From assembly GCA_030695415.1 (NCBI GenBank), contig JAUYQZ010000001.1, positions 62,001 through 126,000 on the forward strand: DNA of 64,000 nt. The letters run 5' to 3'. The translations under genes and the position numbers were made by a program. Under the pieces are notes generated by a model that had not been told where the DNA came from, made no database searches, and worked only from the letters and a program-made list of their open reading frames with translations. Of this stretch, positions 42,658 through 50,124 are shown one piece after another. Origin of the DNA: Hylemonella sp. GTDB lineage: Bacteria; Pseudomonadota; Gammaproteobacteria; Burkholderiales; Burkholderiaceae_C. Position 1 is the stretch's first letter, and each line of letters opens with the position of its first letter.

Positions 42658-43287
42658 TCAGACGCCCACCGCCGCCGCCGACTTGTGCGGCACAAACACG
42701 CCGCAGCCCAGCAGGCGGTGCGGGCCCAGGCCCTGCTCCTGCACGCGCAGCGAATCCGCCTGGCTGAGTGCATGCAGCATCAGGCTGAACGTGGTGAGGG
42801 TATGGTCCTCATGCGGGCGTCCGCCACGCTTGCCGCAGACCGTGTGCGTGCGCACGCCCAGGGACTGCAGTTCGCCGGCCACGGTCTGCATGAAAGCCAC
42901 TTCGTCCTCGCCCTCGGCCGCCACGGCGTAGGCGTAGAGCGTGGCATGCGGCAGCAGTTCGCGTTCGCGCGGCTCGCCCAGTTGCAGGGCATGGCCACCG
43001 ACCGAGAGCGTGCGACCGGCCAGGGCGCGGGCATCGGCCACGCGTTCGCGCGGCAGGCGCAGGAGCAGACGGGTGCGCTGGGACAGCAGGCTCACCGGGC
43101 CGACGCTGGAACCCTGCACCAGCTTCAGGGGGTGGACGCCAGCCCGCGCCTCCTGCGCCAGCCAGGGCAAGACCTGCTGCAGCGCAGCATTCAAGGCCTG
43201 CATGTAGTCCCGCGGGACGGTCCGGCCCGCCAGCGGGAAGGCCAGGTCGACAACGCCGGCCGGGGGCAGATCGTCCTCGAAGCTCAT
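42658..43287 (-). CDS. Cas6/RAMP-like protein without CRISPR context
   Basis: A 209-residue protein with the layout of the Cmx6/Cas6-like RAMP family: VDLAFPLAG near the start, then VHPLKLVQG, LLLRLPRERVADARALAG, and a Gly-rich C-terminal loop LLGCGVFVPHKS. RAMP proteins process CRISPR RNA, but no array or other cas gene is seen here. Two ferredoxin-like halves are probable. It overlaps the 75-residue gene by 4 bp and starts the operon with it. RNA binding is inferred from fold only. Confidence 0.65.
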   Translation of the reverse strand: MSFEDDLPPAGVVDLAFPLAGRTVPRDYMQALNAALQQVLPWLAQEARAGVHPLKLVQGSSVGPVSLLSQRTRLLLRLPRERVADARALAGRTLSVGGHALQLGEPRERELLPHATLYAYAVAAEGEDEVAFMQTVAGELQSLGVRTHTVCGKRGGRPHEDHTLTTFSLMLHALSQADSLRVQEQGLGPHRLLGCGVFVPHKSAAAVGV

Positions 43288-43511
43288 GGCGTCGGGGTCT
43301 CCCGCGGCTGCTTGTCAGCCCATTCGAGCAAGGCCCGCCCCCAGGCCTCGGCCGTATCTGGGTCGATATCGAAGATGGTGAAGCGGGATTTCTCCCGGAT
43401 GCGCGTGCGCAGGAAACTCATGCCGCCGGTGTCGAAGTCCACCTGCTGCAGCTCGATCTCCTGACCGCCGAGCGGCACCCTGAATTTGTCCAGCGGGGTG
43501 ATCTGGGTCAT
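43284..43511 (-). CDS. 75-residue conserved protein, first gene of the rDsr-divergent operon
   Basis: Starts MTQITPLDKFRVPLGGQEIELQQVDFDTGG and continues MSFLRTRIREKSRFTIFDIDPDTAEAWGRALLEWADKQ. No named family is evident. It has no Cys. The ATG at 43511 opens the operon; an upstream open extension of 30 residues lacks a ribosome site. Its stop overlaps the RAMP-like start. Confidence 0.65.
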   Translation of the reverse strand: MTQITPLDKFRVPLGGQEIELQQVDFDTGGMSFLRTRIREKSRFTIFDIDPDTAEAWGRALLEWADKQPRETPTP

Positions 43512-43817
43512 GTCTCCGTCTTTGCTTTGTTCTGGTGGCCTCTCAGGGAGAACCCTGAGGGCCTGTCGCAATGCTTCTATTGACGCAATTCCGGGCCGCA
43601 CCGTCTATAACCGGGACGGGTGGCGCCATATAACCCTTTTGGGTAGTCCCGCCTACTCAACGAGGGGGATAGCAAAGGGGCCACCCCCACCCCTACGATG
43701 CAGCAGATCCATAGAAAAGGGGCCAACAGAGCCCGGCAAGAGTCAGCAGAGTGTGAACGCCGTCGTCAGACACGGCATCCAGGACTTGCAACAAGTTCCA
43801 AGACAGGAGACAAGATC
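43512..43817. promoter_or_regulatory. Divergent control region between dsrA and the accessory operon
   Basis: A 306-bp region that must hold both promoters. CTCAGGG (43542-43548) pairs with CCCTGAG (43553-43559) in the minus-operon leader. TATAAC near 43606 could be a -10 element. The 16-bp palindrome at 43631-43646 is described separately. Confidence 0.55.
43631..43646. promoter_or_regulatory. Operator-like palindrome TAACCC-TTTT-GGGTAG
   Basis: 13 of 16 bases match the palindrome 60602-60617 upstream of soeA (TTACCCATTTGGGTAA). It is about 170 bp from the dsrA start and about 120 bp from the 75-residue gene. TACCC-type half-sites are those I know for NarL-family regulators. Confidence 0.5.
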
Positions 43818-45116
43818 ATGGCGAAAAAAATGCACGCCACCCCGATGCTCGATGAACTCGAGACCGGACCGTGGCCCAGTTTCGTGACCGGCCTCAAGCG
43901 CCTGGCCAACGACAAGGACTACATGGTTGACCTCATGGGTCAGCTGGAGACGTCCTACCAGACCCGCAAGGGCTACTGGAAGGGCGGCACGGTCGGGGTG
44001 TTCGGCTACGGCGGCGGCGTGATCCCGCGCTTCACCGAACTCAAGGACGAGAACGGCAAGCCGAAGTTTCCCGACGCGGCCGAATTCCACACCCTGCGTG
44101 TGCAGCCCCCGGCCGGCATGCACTACAACACCGACGTGCTGCGCAAGATGGCCGACATCTGGGAGCGCCACGGCTCGGGCCTGATCGCCTTCCACGGCCA
44201 GTCGGGCGACATCATGTTCCAGGGTGCCAAGACCGACAAGGTGCAGGACGCCTTCGACGAGCTCAACGAACTGGGCTTCGACCTGGGTGGCGCCGGCCCC
44301 GCGGTTCGCACCTCGATGAGCTGTGTGGGCGCGGCGCGCTGCGAGCAGTCCTGCTACGACGAGGGTCGCGCGCACCGCCAGGTGCTCAATGCCTTCACGG
44401 ACGACATCCATCGCCCGGCCCTGCCCTACAAGTTCAAGTTCAAGTTCTCGGGCTGCTCCAACGACTGCATGAACTCGATCCAGCGCTCGGACATGGCGGT
44501 GATCGGCACCTGGCGCGACAACATGCGCACCGACGAAGTCCTGGCGCGCAAGTGGTTCGACAAGCACGGCATGAACGAGCTGGTGAACGACGTCATCAAC
44601 CGCTGCCCGACCAAGACCATCATGCTCAAGGAAGTCAAGGACGTCGCCAAGGGCGACAAGATTTCCAGCGTGAAGATCAACGACACGCAATGCCTGGAGA
44701 TCGACAACAGCAACTGCGTGCGCTGCATGCACTGCATCAACGTCATGACCGGCGCCCTGGCCCATGGCACCGACACCGGCGCCACCATCCTGGTGGGCGG
44801 CAAGCGCACCCTGAAGATCGGCGACCTGATGGGCACCGTGGTGGTGCCCTTCATGAAGCTCAAGACCGACGAGGACTATGAGCAACTGGTCGAGCTGGGC
44901 CAGAAGGTCATCGACTTCTTCGCCGAGAACGCGCTGGAGCATGAGCGCACCGGCGAGATGATCGAACGCATCGGTCTGGTCAACTTCCTCGAAGGCATCG
45001 GCCTGGAAGTCGACGCCAACATGGTCTCCACGCCGCGCACCAATCCCTATGTGCGCGCCGATGGCTGGGACGATGAAGTGGCCAAGATCAACGCCCGCAA
45101 GCAGGCCGCCGCCTGA
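43818..45116 (+). CDS. dsrA: Dissimilatory sulfite reductase subunit alpha (reverse Dsr)
   Basis: Large subunit of the reverse dissimilatory sulfite reductase, which in sulfur oxidisers releases sulfite from sulfane sulfur carried by DsrC. The sirohaem/4Fe-4S ligands are in CVGAARCEQSC and SGCSNDC, and a ferredoxin domain has NCVRCMHC. It has 432 residues. I chose ATG 43818 with AGGAGA upstream; an open extension of 40 residues is rejected. Direction (oxidative) is inferred from the partner genes dsrEFH and dsrL. Confidence 0.97.
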   Translation: MAKKMHATPMLDELETGPWPSFVTGLKRLANDKDYMVDLMGQLETSYQTRKGYWKGGTVGVFGYGGGVIPRFTELKDENGKPKFPDAAEFHTLRVQPPAGMHYNTDVLRKMADIWERHGSGLIAFHGQSGDIMFQGAKTDKVQDAFDELNELGFDLGGAGPAVRTSMSCVGAARCEQSCYDEGRAHRQVLNAFTDDIHRPALPYKFKFKFSGCSNDCMNSIQRSDMAVIGTWRDNMRTDEVLARKWFDKHGMNELVNDVINRCPTKTIMLKEVKDVAKGDKISSVKINDTQCLEIDNSNCVRCMHCINVMTGALAHGTDTGATILVGGKRTLKIGDLMGTVVVPFMKLKTDEDYEQLVELGQKVIDFFAENALEHERTGEMIERIGLVNFLEGIGLEVDANMVSTPRTNPYVRADGWDDEVAKINARKQAAA

Positions 45117-45171
45117 GCGGGCGCACGCCCTCCTCTTCACCACGTAAACGAACGATAACGGGAAGACCCTC

Positions 45172-46242
45172 ATGGCCCAAATGCGTACCCCCATCGAAAG
45201 CGGCGTGCCGGACAACAAGCCCTACCTGCACCCCACGCTCCTGAAGAACTACGGCAACTGGAAGTACCACGACCGGCCTCGTCCGGGCGTGCTGCACCAC
45301 GTCTCGCACACCGGCGACGAAGTGTGGTCGGTGCGCGCCGGCACCCAGCGCCAGATGGACGTCTACACCATCCGCAAGCTGTGCGACATCGCCGACACCT
45401 ATGCCGAAGGGCATGTGCGCTTCACCATCCGCTCCAACATCGAGTTCATGGTGTCCGACCCGAACAAGGTGGCGCCGCTGATCAACGCACTGGAGGAAAG
45501 CGGCTTCCCCGTGGGCGGCACCGGCAACTCGGTCTCCATGATCGCCCACACCCAGGGCTGGCTGCACTGCGACATCCCGGGCACCGACGCCTCGGGCGTG
45601 GTCAAGGCCCTGATGGACGAGCTCTACGACGAGTTCAAACGCGAGGACATGCCCAACCGCGTGCACCTCTCGACCTCCTGCTGCGAGATCAACTGCGGCG
45701 GCCAGGCCGACATCGCCATCATCGTGCAGCACACCAAGCCGCCCAAGATCAACCACGACCTGGTGGCCAACGCCTGCGAGCGCCCCGCCGTGGTGGCACG
45801 CTGCCCGGTGGCGGCCATCCGCCCGGCGCTGGTCAACGGCAAGCCTTCGCTGGAAGTGGACGAGAAGAAATGCATCTGCTGCGGCGCCTGCTACCCACCC
45901 TGCCCGCCCATGCAGATCAATGACCCGGAGCACTCCAAGCTGGCCATCTGGGTCGGCGGCAAGAACTCCAACGCGCGCGGCAAGCCCACCTTCATGAAGA
46001 TGGTGGCCTCCGGCCTGCCCAACAACGCGCCGCGCTGGCCCGAGGTGTCGGAGATGGTCAAGAAGATCCTCTACACCTACAAGGCCGACGCCCGCCCCTG
46101 GGAGCGCCTGTCGGACTGGGTCGAGCGCATCGGCTGGCCGCGCTTCTTCGAGAAGTGCGACCTGCCCTTCACCAAGTACCTGATTGACGACTGGCGCGGT
46201 TCGCGCGCAAGCCTCAATGCATCGACCCACATCCGCTTCTGA
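45172..46242 (+). CDS. dsrB: Dissimilatory sulfite reductase subunit beta
   Basis: Forms the alpha2beta2 reductase with DsrA and carries the catalytic sirohaem. STSCCEINCGG supplies cluster ligands, and CICCGACYPPCPP the ferredoxin-type 4Fe-4S cluster. The 356-residue length is right. It starts 55 bp after dsrA in a single operon. Confidence 0.97.
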   Translation: MAQMRTPIESGVPDNKPYLHPTLLKNYGNWKYHDRPRPGVLHHVSHTGDEVWSVRAGTQRQMDVYTIRKLCDIADTYAEGHVRFTIRSNIEFMVSDPNKVAPLINALEESGFPVGGTGNSVSMIAHTQGWLHCDIPGTDASGVVKALMDELYDEFKREDMPNRVHLSTSCCEINCGGQADIAIIVQHTKPPKINHDLVANACERPAVVARCPVAAIRPALVNGKPSLEVDEKKCICCGACYPPCPPMQINDPEHSKLAIWVGGKNSNARGKPTFMKMVASGLPNNAPRWPEVSEMVKKILYTYKADARPWERLSDWVERIGWPRFFEKCDLPFTKYLIDDWRGSRASLNASTHIRF

Positions 46243-46266
46243 TCGCCACGGCGACACAACCACGAC

Positions 46267-46626
46267 ATGAAATTCGGATTACTCGTCAGCGAAGGGCCCT
46301 ACACCCACCAGGCGTCGGACAGCGCCTACCAGTTCTGCGTGGCGGCCCTGGCCAAAGGCCATGAGATCCAGCGCGTTTTCTTCTACCACGATGGCGTGAA
46401 CAACGCCACGAAGCTGACAGAGCCGCCGCAGGACGACCGCCACATCGTCAACCGCTGGTCGGCGCTGGCGGCGGAGCACAAGGTGGACCTGGTGGTCTGC
46501 GTGGCGGCTGCGCTGCGCCGCGGCATCAAGCAGGAGGTGCTGGCCCCGGGCTTTCGCATCTCGGGCCTGGGCCAGCTGGTGGACAGCGGCATCAAGGCCG
46601 ACCGCCTCGTGACGTTTGGAGATTGA
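46267..46626 (+). CDS. dsrE: Sulfurtransferase DsrE
   Basis: Active subunit of the DsrEFH hexamer, passing sulfane sulfur to DsrC. The catalytic cysteine is Cys78 (VVCVAAALRRG), the same position as in characterised DsrE. 119 residues. Presence of dsrEFH is a mark of sulfur oxidisers rather than sulfate reducers. Confidence 0.96.
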   Translation: MKFGLLVSEGPYTHQASDSAYQFCVAALAKGHEIQRVFFYHDGVNNATKLTEPPQDDRHIVNRWSALAAEHKVDLVVCVAAALRRGIKQEVLAPGFRISGLGQLVDSGIKADRLVTFGD

Positions 46627-46627
46627 G

Positions 46628-46984
46628 ATGAAGAAATTCATGTTCATCAACCGCAAGCCGCCTTACGGCACCATCTACGCGCTGGAGAGCCTGGAAGTGG
46701 TGCTGATCACCGCCACCTTCGACCAGGACGTGAGCCTGGTCTTCATGGACGACGGCGTCTATGAACTGGTCAAGGGCCAGCAGACCAAGGACATCGGCAT
46801 CAAGAACTTCTCGCCCAGCTACCGCGCGCTCGAAGGCTACGACGTGGAGAAGCTCTACGTCGATGCCGACTCGCTCACGCAGCGCGGCCTGACCGAGAAG
46901 GACCTGCTGGTGCCGGTGGAAGTACTGGACGCCGCGCAGATGGCCGAGCTGATGGCGCAACAGGACGTGGTCCTGAGTTTTTGA
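46628..46984 (+). CDS. dsrF: DsrF subunit of the DsrEFH complex
   Basis: A 118-residue DsrE-fold subunit with no conserved catalytic cysteine, as in known DsrF. ATG 46628 follows the dsrE stop by one base. It has MKKFMFINRKPPYGTIYALE and VSLVFMDDGVY typical of the family. Confidence 0.94.
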   Translation: MKKFMFINRKPPYGTIYALESLEVVLITATFDQDVSLVFMDDGVYELVKGQQTKDIGIKNFSPSYRALEGYDVEKLYVDADSLTQRGLTEKDLLVPVEVLDAAQMAELMAQQDVVLSF

Positions 46985-46997
46985 GGAACAGATTCCC

Positions 46998-47297
46998 ATG
47001 TTGCACATCGTGAACAAATCCCCCACCCAGGCCGGCTCGCTGGCGAGTTGCCTGCGCATGGCCCTGCCCGGGCAGGCCGTGCTGCTGATCGAGGACGGCG
47101 TTTACGCCGCCACCACCGGCAGCAGCAGCGAAGCGCAGGTGCGCGCTGCCGCCGGCAAGCTGAAGTTCTACGCCCTCAAGCCCGACCTGGAAGCGCGCGG
47201 CATGACCGCCCGTGCCATCGAGGGCGTGACGCTGGTGGACTACGGCGGCTTCGTCGACCTGGTGGCCGAGCACGGCCCCTCGAATTCCTGGCTCTGA
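46998..47297 (+). CDS. dsrH: DsrH subunit of the DsrEFH complex
   Basis: A 99-residue TusB/DsrH-family protein. A Cys near position 18 (SLASCLRM) matches the conserved DsrH cysteine (Cys20 region in relatives). VLLIEDGVYAA is a family segment. It completes the hexamer that hands sulfur to DsrC. Confidence 0.94.
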   Translation: MLHIVNKSPTQAGSLASCLRMALPGQAVLLIEDGVYAATTGSSSEAQVRAAAGKLKFYALKPDLEARGMTARAIEGVTLVDYGGFVDLVAEHGPSNSWL

Positions 47298-47341
47298 GCG
47301 CCAGACCATAACAACTGATTTGACAACCTGAGGAGAGCAAG

Positions 47342-47674
47342 ATGGGCATCGAAGTCAACGGCAGCACCTACGAGACCGACGAGGAAGGCTACCTGATCAA
47401 CCTGGCGGACTGGAACAAGGACATCGCCGAGTACCTCGCCGTCGAGGAAAAAGTGGCCCTCACCGACAACCACTGGGAAGTCATCAACTTCCTGCGCGAC
47501 TACTACAACGAGTACCAGATCGCCCCGGCCGTGCGCGTGCTGACCAAGGCCATCGGCAAGCAGTTCGGCGAGGAAAAGGGCAACAGCAAGTACCTGTACG
47601 ACCTGTTCCCCTACGGCCCCGCCAAGCAGGCCTGCAAGATCGCCGGCCTGCCCAAACCCACGGGCTGCGTCTAA
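47342..47674 (+). CDS. dsrC: DsrC, sulfur carrier with both redox cysteines
   Basis: Carries sulfur as a trisulfide between DsrEFH, DsrAB and the DsrMKJOP complex. The C-terminal arm reads ACKIAGLPKPTGCV, with Cys98 and Cys109 spaced by ten residues, the hallmark of true DsrC. It is 110 residues. It is one of three DsrC-family proteins in this window and the only one with both cysteines. Confidence 0.97.
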   Translation: MGIEVNGSTYETDEEGYLINLADWNKDIAEYLAVEEKVALTDNHWEVINFLRDYYNEYQIAPAVRVLTKAIGKQFGEEKGNSKYLYDLFPYGPAKQACKIAGLPKPTGCV

Positions 47675-47689
47675 GACACGCCGCTCCTT

Positions 47690-47732
47690 CTGCTGCGTGC
47701 AGCAGTCCCGCGTTGGCAGGCTCTCCCCTGCC
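47690..47732 (+). promoter_or_regulatory. Two hairpins between dsrC and dsrM
   Basis: CTGCTGC-GT-GCAGCAG (47690-47705) and GGCAGG-CTCTCC-CCTGCC (47715-47732) lie in the 123-bp gap. They could attenuate transcription or protect the upstream mRNA, raising dsrC over the membrane genes. Confidence 0.5.
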
Positions 47733-47797
47733 GATGCTGGATCGCTGCGCCCTGAAGAAGGCTCGCCCGTCTGACTGAATGAACCAAGGCTAACGTG

Positions 47798-48526
47798 ATG
47801 AGTGCTCTCTCCCTCCTCTACGCCGCGCTGTTCTACTTCGCCACTGCGGTGCTGGTGCTGGGTCTGGCCCGCAAGATCCGCCAGTACGCGCGCACTCCCT
47901 CGCCGCTGAAGATCGCCCTCACTCCCGCCCCCATCACCCCCGCCGGCGTGGGCTGGCGCCTGACGCGCGAAGTCGTGTTCTTCGAGAGCCTGTTCCGCGC
48001 CAGCAAATGGACATGGATCTTCGGCTGGCTGTTCCACGCCGCCCTGCTGCTGGTCGTCCTGCGCCACGTGCGGTACTTCCAGGAACCGGTCTGGACCGTG
48101 ATCACCCTGATCCAGCCCTTTGGCACCTACGCCGGCTTCGCCATGGTCGCCGGCCTGGCCGGCCTGTGGGCACGCCGCTTCCTGGTCGACCGCGTGCGCT
48201 ACATCTCCACCCCCTCGGACCACCTGATGCTTGCGCTGCTGATCGCCATCGGCCTGAGCGGCCTGGCCATGCGCTTCGTGACCCACACCGACATCGTCGC
48301 GGTCAAGGTCTTCATGCTGGGCCTGATGCGTTTTGACATCCAGCCGCTGCCCGCCGACCCCGTGCTGCTGGTGCACCTGGGCCTGGTGGCCCTGCTGATG
48401 ATCATCTTTCCCATCAGCAAGCTGCTGCACGCGCCGGGCCTGTTCTTCAGCCCCACGCGCAACATGACCGACAACCCGCGCGAAGCACGCCACGTGGCCA
48501 CCTGGGCCAGCGCGCTGGACAAGTAA
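47798..48526 (+). CDS. dsrM: DsrM membrane cytochrome b subunit
   Basis: NarI-like membrane subunit of the DsrMKJOP complex, exchanging electrons with the quinone pool. About five transmembrane segments over 242 residues, with His residues inside helices (GWLFHAALLLV, LVHLGLVAL, LLHAPG) as haem ligands. ATG 47798 is preferred; GTG one codon earlier is possible. Confidence 0.93.
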   Translation: MSALSLLYAALFYFATAVLVLGLARKIRQYARTPSPLKIALTPAPITPAGVGWRLTREVVFFESLFRASKWTWIFGWLFHAALLLVVLRHVRYFQEPVWTVITLIQPFGTYAGFAMVAGLAGLWARRFLVDRVRYISTPSDHLMLALLIAIGLSGLAMRFVTHTDIVAVKVFMLGLMRFDIQPLPADPVLLVHLGLVALLMIIFPISKLLHAPGLFFSPTRNMTDNPREARHVATWASALDK

Positions 48527-48548
48527 GAGCACGGAGCACCGAGACACC

Positions 48549-50078
48549 ATGGCCACCGCCGCCTTCACCACCCCGAAGCTCAAGGAATACCCGGTCATCC
48601 CGCTGATCCAGGTGGGCGCGACTTCGCACCTCAAGCCCTTCGTCGCCAACGAGGCCATCCAGAAGAACCTGGGCTTCCCCGGCGAGCTGGTGGAAGGGTG
48701 GCAGGAAAAGGCCATCGCCAAGATGGGCGATCTGCTGGGCAAGTACCGCTCGCTGCAGGTCTATATGGACGCCTGCGTGCACTGTGGCGCCTGCTCCGAC
48801 AAGTGCCACTACTTCCTGGGCACCCAGGACCCCAAGAACATGCCGGTGGCGCGCCAGGACCTGCTGCGCCAGGTCTACCGCCGCTACTTCACCTTCGCCG
48901 GCAAGTATTTCCCCTGGCTGGTCGGCGCCAAGGACCTCACCAAGGAAATCCTGGACGACTGGTACAGCTACTACTACCAGTGCTCCGAATGCCGGCGCTG
49001 CTCCGTCTTCTGCCCCTACGGCATCGACACCGCGGAAGTGACGATGGCCGCGCGCGAGATCATGGATTCGATCGGCATGGGCCAGAAGTACTCCAACGAG
49101 ATCATCGGCAAGGTGCACCGCATCGGCAACAACCTGGGCATCCCCGGCCCTGCGCTGGAAGACACCCTGGAAGGCCTGGAGGAGGACACCAAGGACGAGA
49201 CCGGTGTCGACGTGCGCTTCCCGCTGGACGTCAAGGGCGCCGAAGTGCTGCTGGTCACGCCCTCGGCCGACTTCTTCAGCGAGCCGCACGTGGACAGCCT
49301 GATCGGCTACGCCAAGGTCTTCCACGCCGCTGGCGTGAGCTGGACCCTGTCGACCAAGGCCAGCGAGGCCGGCAACTTCGGCATGTTCATCGGCAACTAC
49401 GAACAGCTGCGCAAGATCGCGCTGCGCATCCGCGAGGCGGCACTCGAACTGGGCGTCAAGCGCATCGTGGTGGGCGAGTGCGGCCACGCCTGGCGCGTGG
49501 CCTACAGCTTCTGGAACACGCTGGTGGGCATCGGCGCCGGCGGCAAGGACCCGTTTGCCATCGAGTTGCAGAACCAGCTGGACCACCGCTACAAGCAGCC
49601 CATGCACATCTGCGAGTTCACGCACGACCTGATCCTGCGCGGTGCGCTCACCTTCGACAAGGAAAAGAACGACAGCCGCATCATCACCTTCCACGACTCG
49701 TGCAACGTGGCACGCGCTTCGCGCATGGGTGACTTCGCCGGCGGCCAGTTCACCATCCCGCGCGACATCATCAGGGCCGTGGCCAACAACTTCCACGACA
49801 TGGCGCCCGAGACCATCCATGAGAGCACCTTCTGCTGTGGCGGCGGCGGCGGCCTGCTGACCGACGACCTGATGGAGCTGCGCGTCAAGGGCGCGCTGCC
49901 GCGCATGGAAGCGCTGAAGAACGTGGTGGACGAACACAACGTGAACTTCATGGCCACCATCTGCGCCATCTGCAAGGCCCAGTTCACCAAGGTGCTGCCG
50001 CAGTACGGCTTCGACATGAGCATGGTGGGCGGCGTCCACCAGCTGGTGAGCAAGGCCATCCGCCTGGGCGACAAGTAA
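48549..50078 (+). CDS. dsrK: DsrK, HdrD-like iron-sulfur subunit
   Basis: Cytoplasmic subunit that acts on the DsrC disulfide or trisulfide. N-terminal 4Fe-4S pairs are CVHCGACSDKCH and CSECRRCSVFCPYG (about 77-165). The catalytic noncubane-type site uses CGHAWR, HDSCNVAR and CCGGGGG in the second half. The 509-residue length matches. It pairs with DsrM. Confidence 0.96.
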   Translation: MATAAFTTPKLKEYPVIPLIQVGATSHLKPFVANEAIQKNLGFPGELVEGWQEKAIAKMGDLLGKYRSLQVYMDACVHCGACSDKCHYFLGTQDPKNMPVARQDLLRQVYRRYFTFAGKYFPWLVGAKDLTKEILDDWYSYYYQCSECRRCSVFCPYGIDTAEVTMAAREIMDSIGMGQKYSNEIIGKVHRIGNNLGIPGPALEDTLEGLEEDTKDETGVDVRFPLDVKGAEVLLVTPSADFFSEPHVDSLIGYAKVFHAAGVSWTLSTKASEAGNFGMFIGNYEQLRKIALRIREAALELGVKRIVVGECGHAWRVAYSFWNTLVGIGAGGKDPFAIELQNQLDHRYKQPMHICEFTHDLILRGALTFDKEKNDSRIITFHDSCNVARASRMGDFAGGQFTIPRDIIRAVANNFHDMAPETIHESTFCCGGGGGLLTDDLMELRVKGALPRMEALKNVVDEHNVNFMATICAICKAQFTKVLPQYGFDMSMVGGVHQLVSKAIRLGDK

Positions 50079-50124
50079 GAAACAACGGCACCAGACCCTA
50101 CGCAACGACACCAGGAGACACGAC

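Noticed and set aside
42658..43817. CRISPR array near the Cas6-like gene
   Set aside because: I looked for regularly spaced direct repeats on both sides and found none; the nearest repeats are single palindromes.
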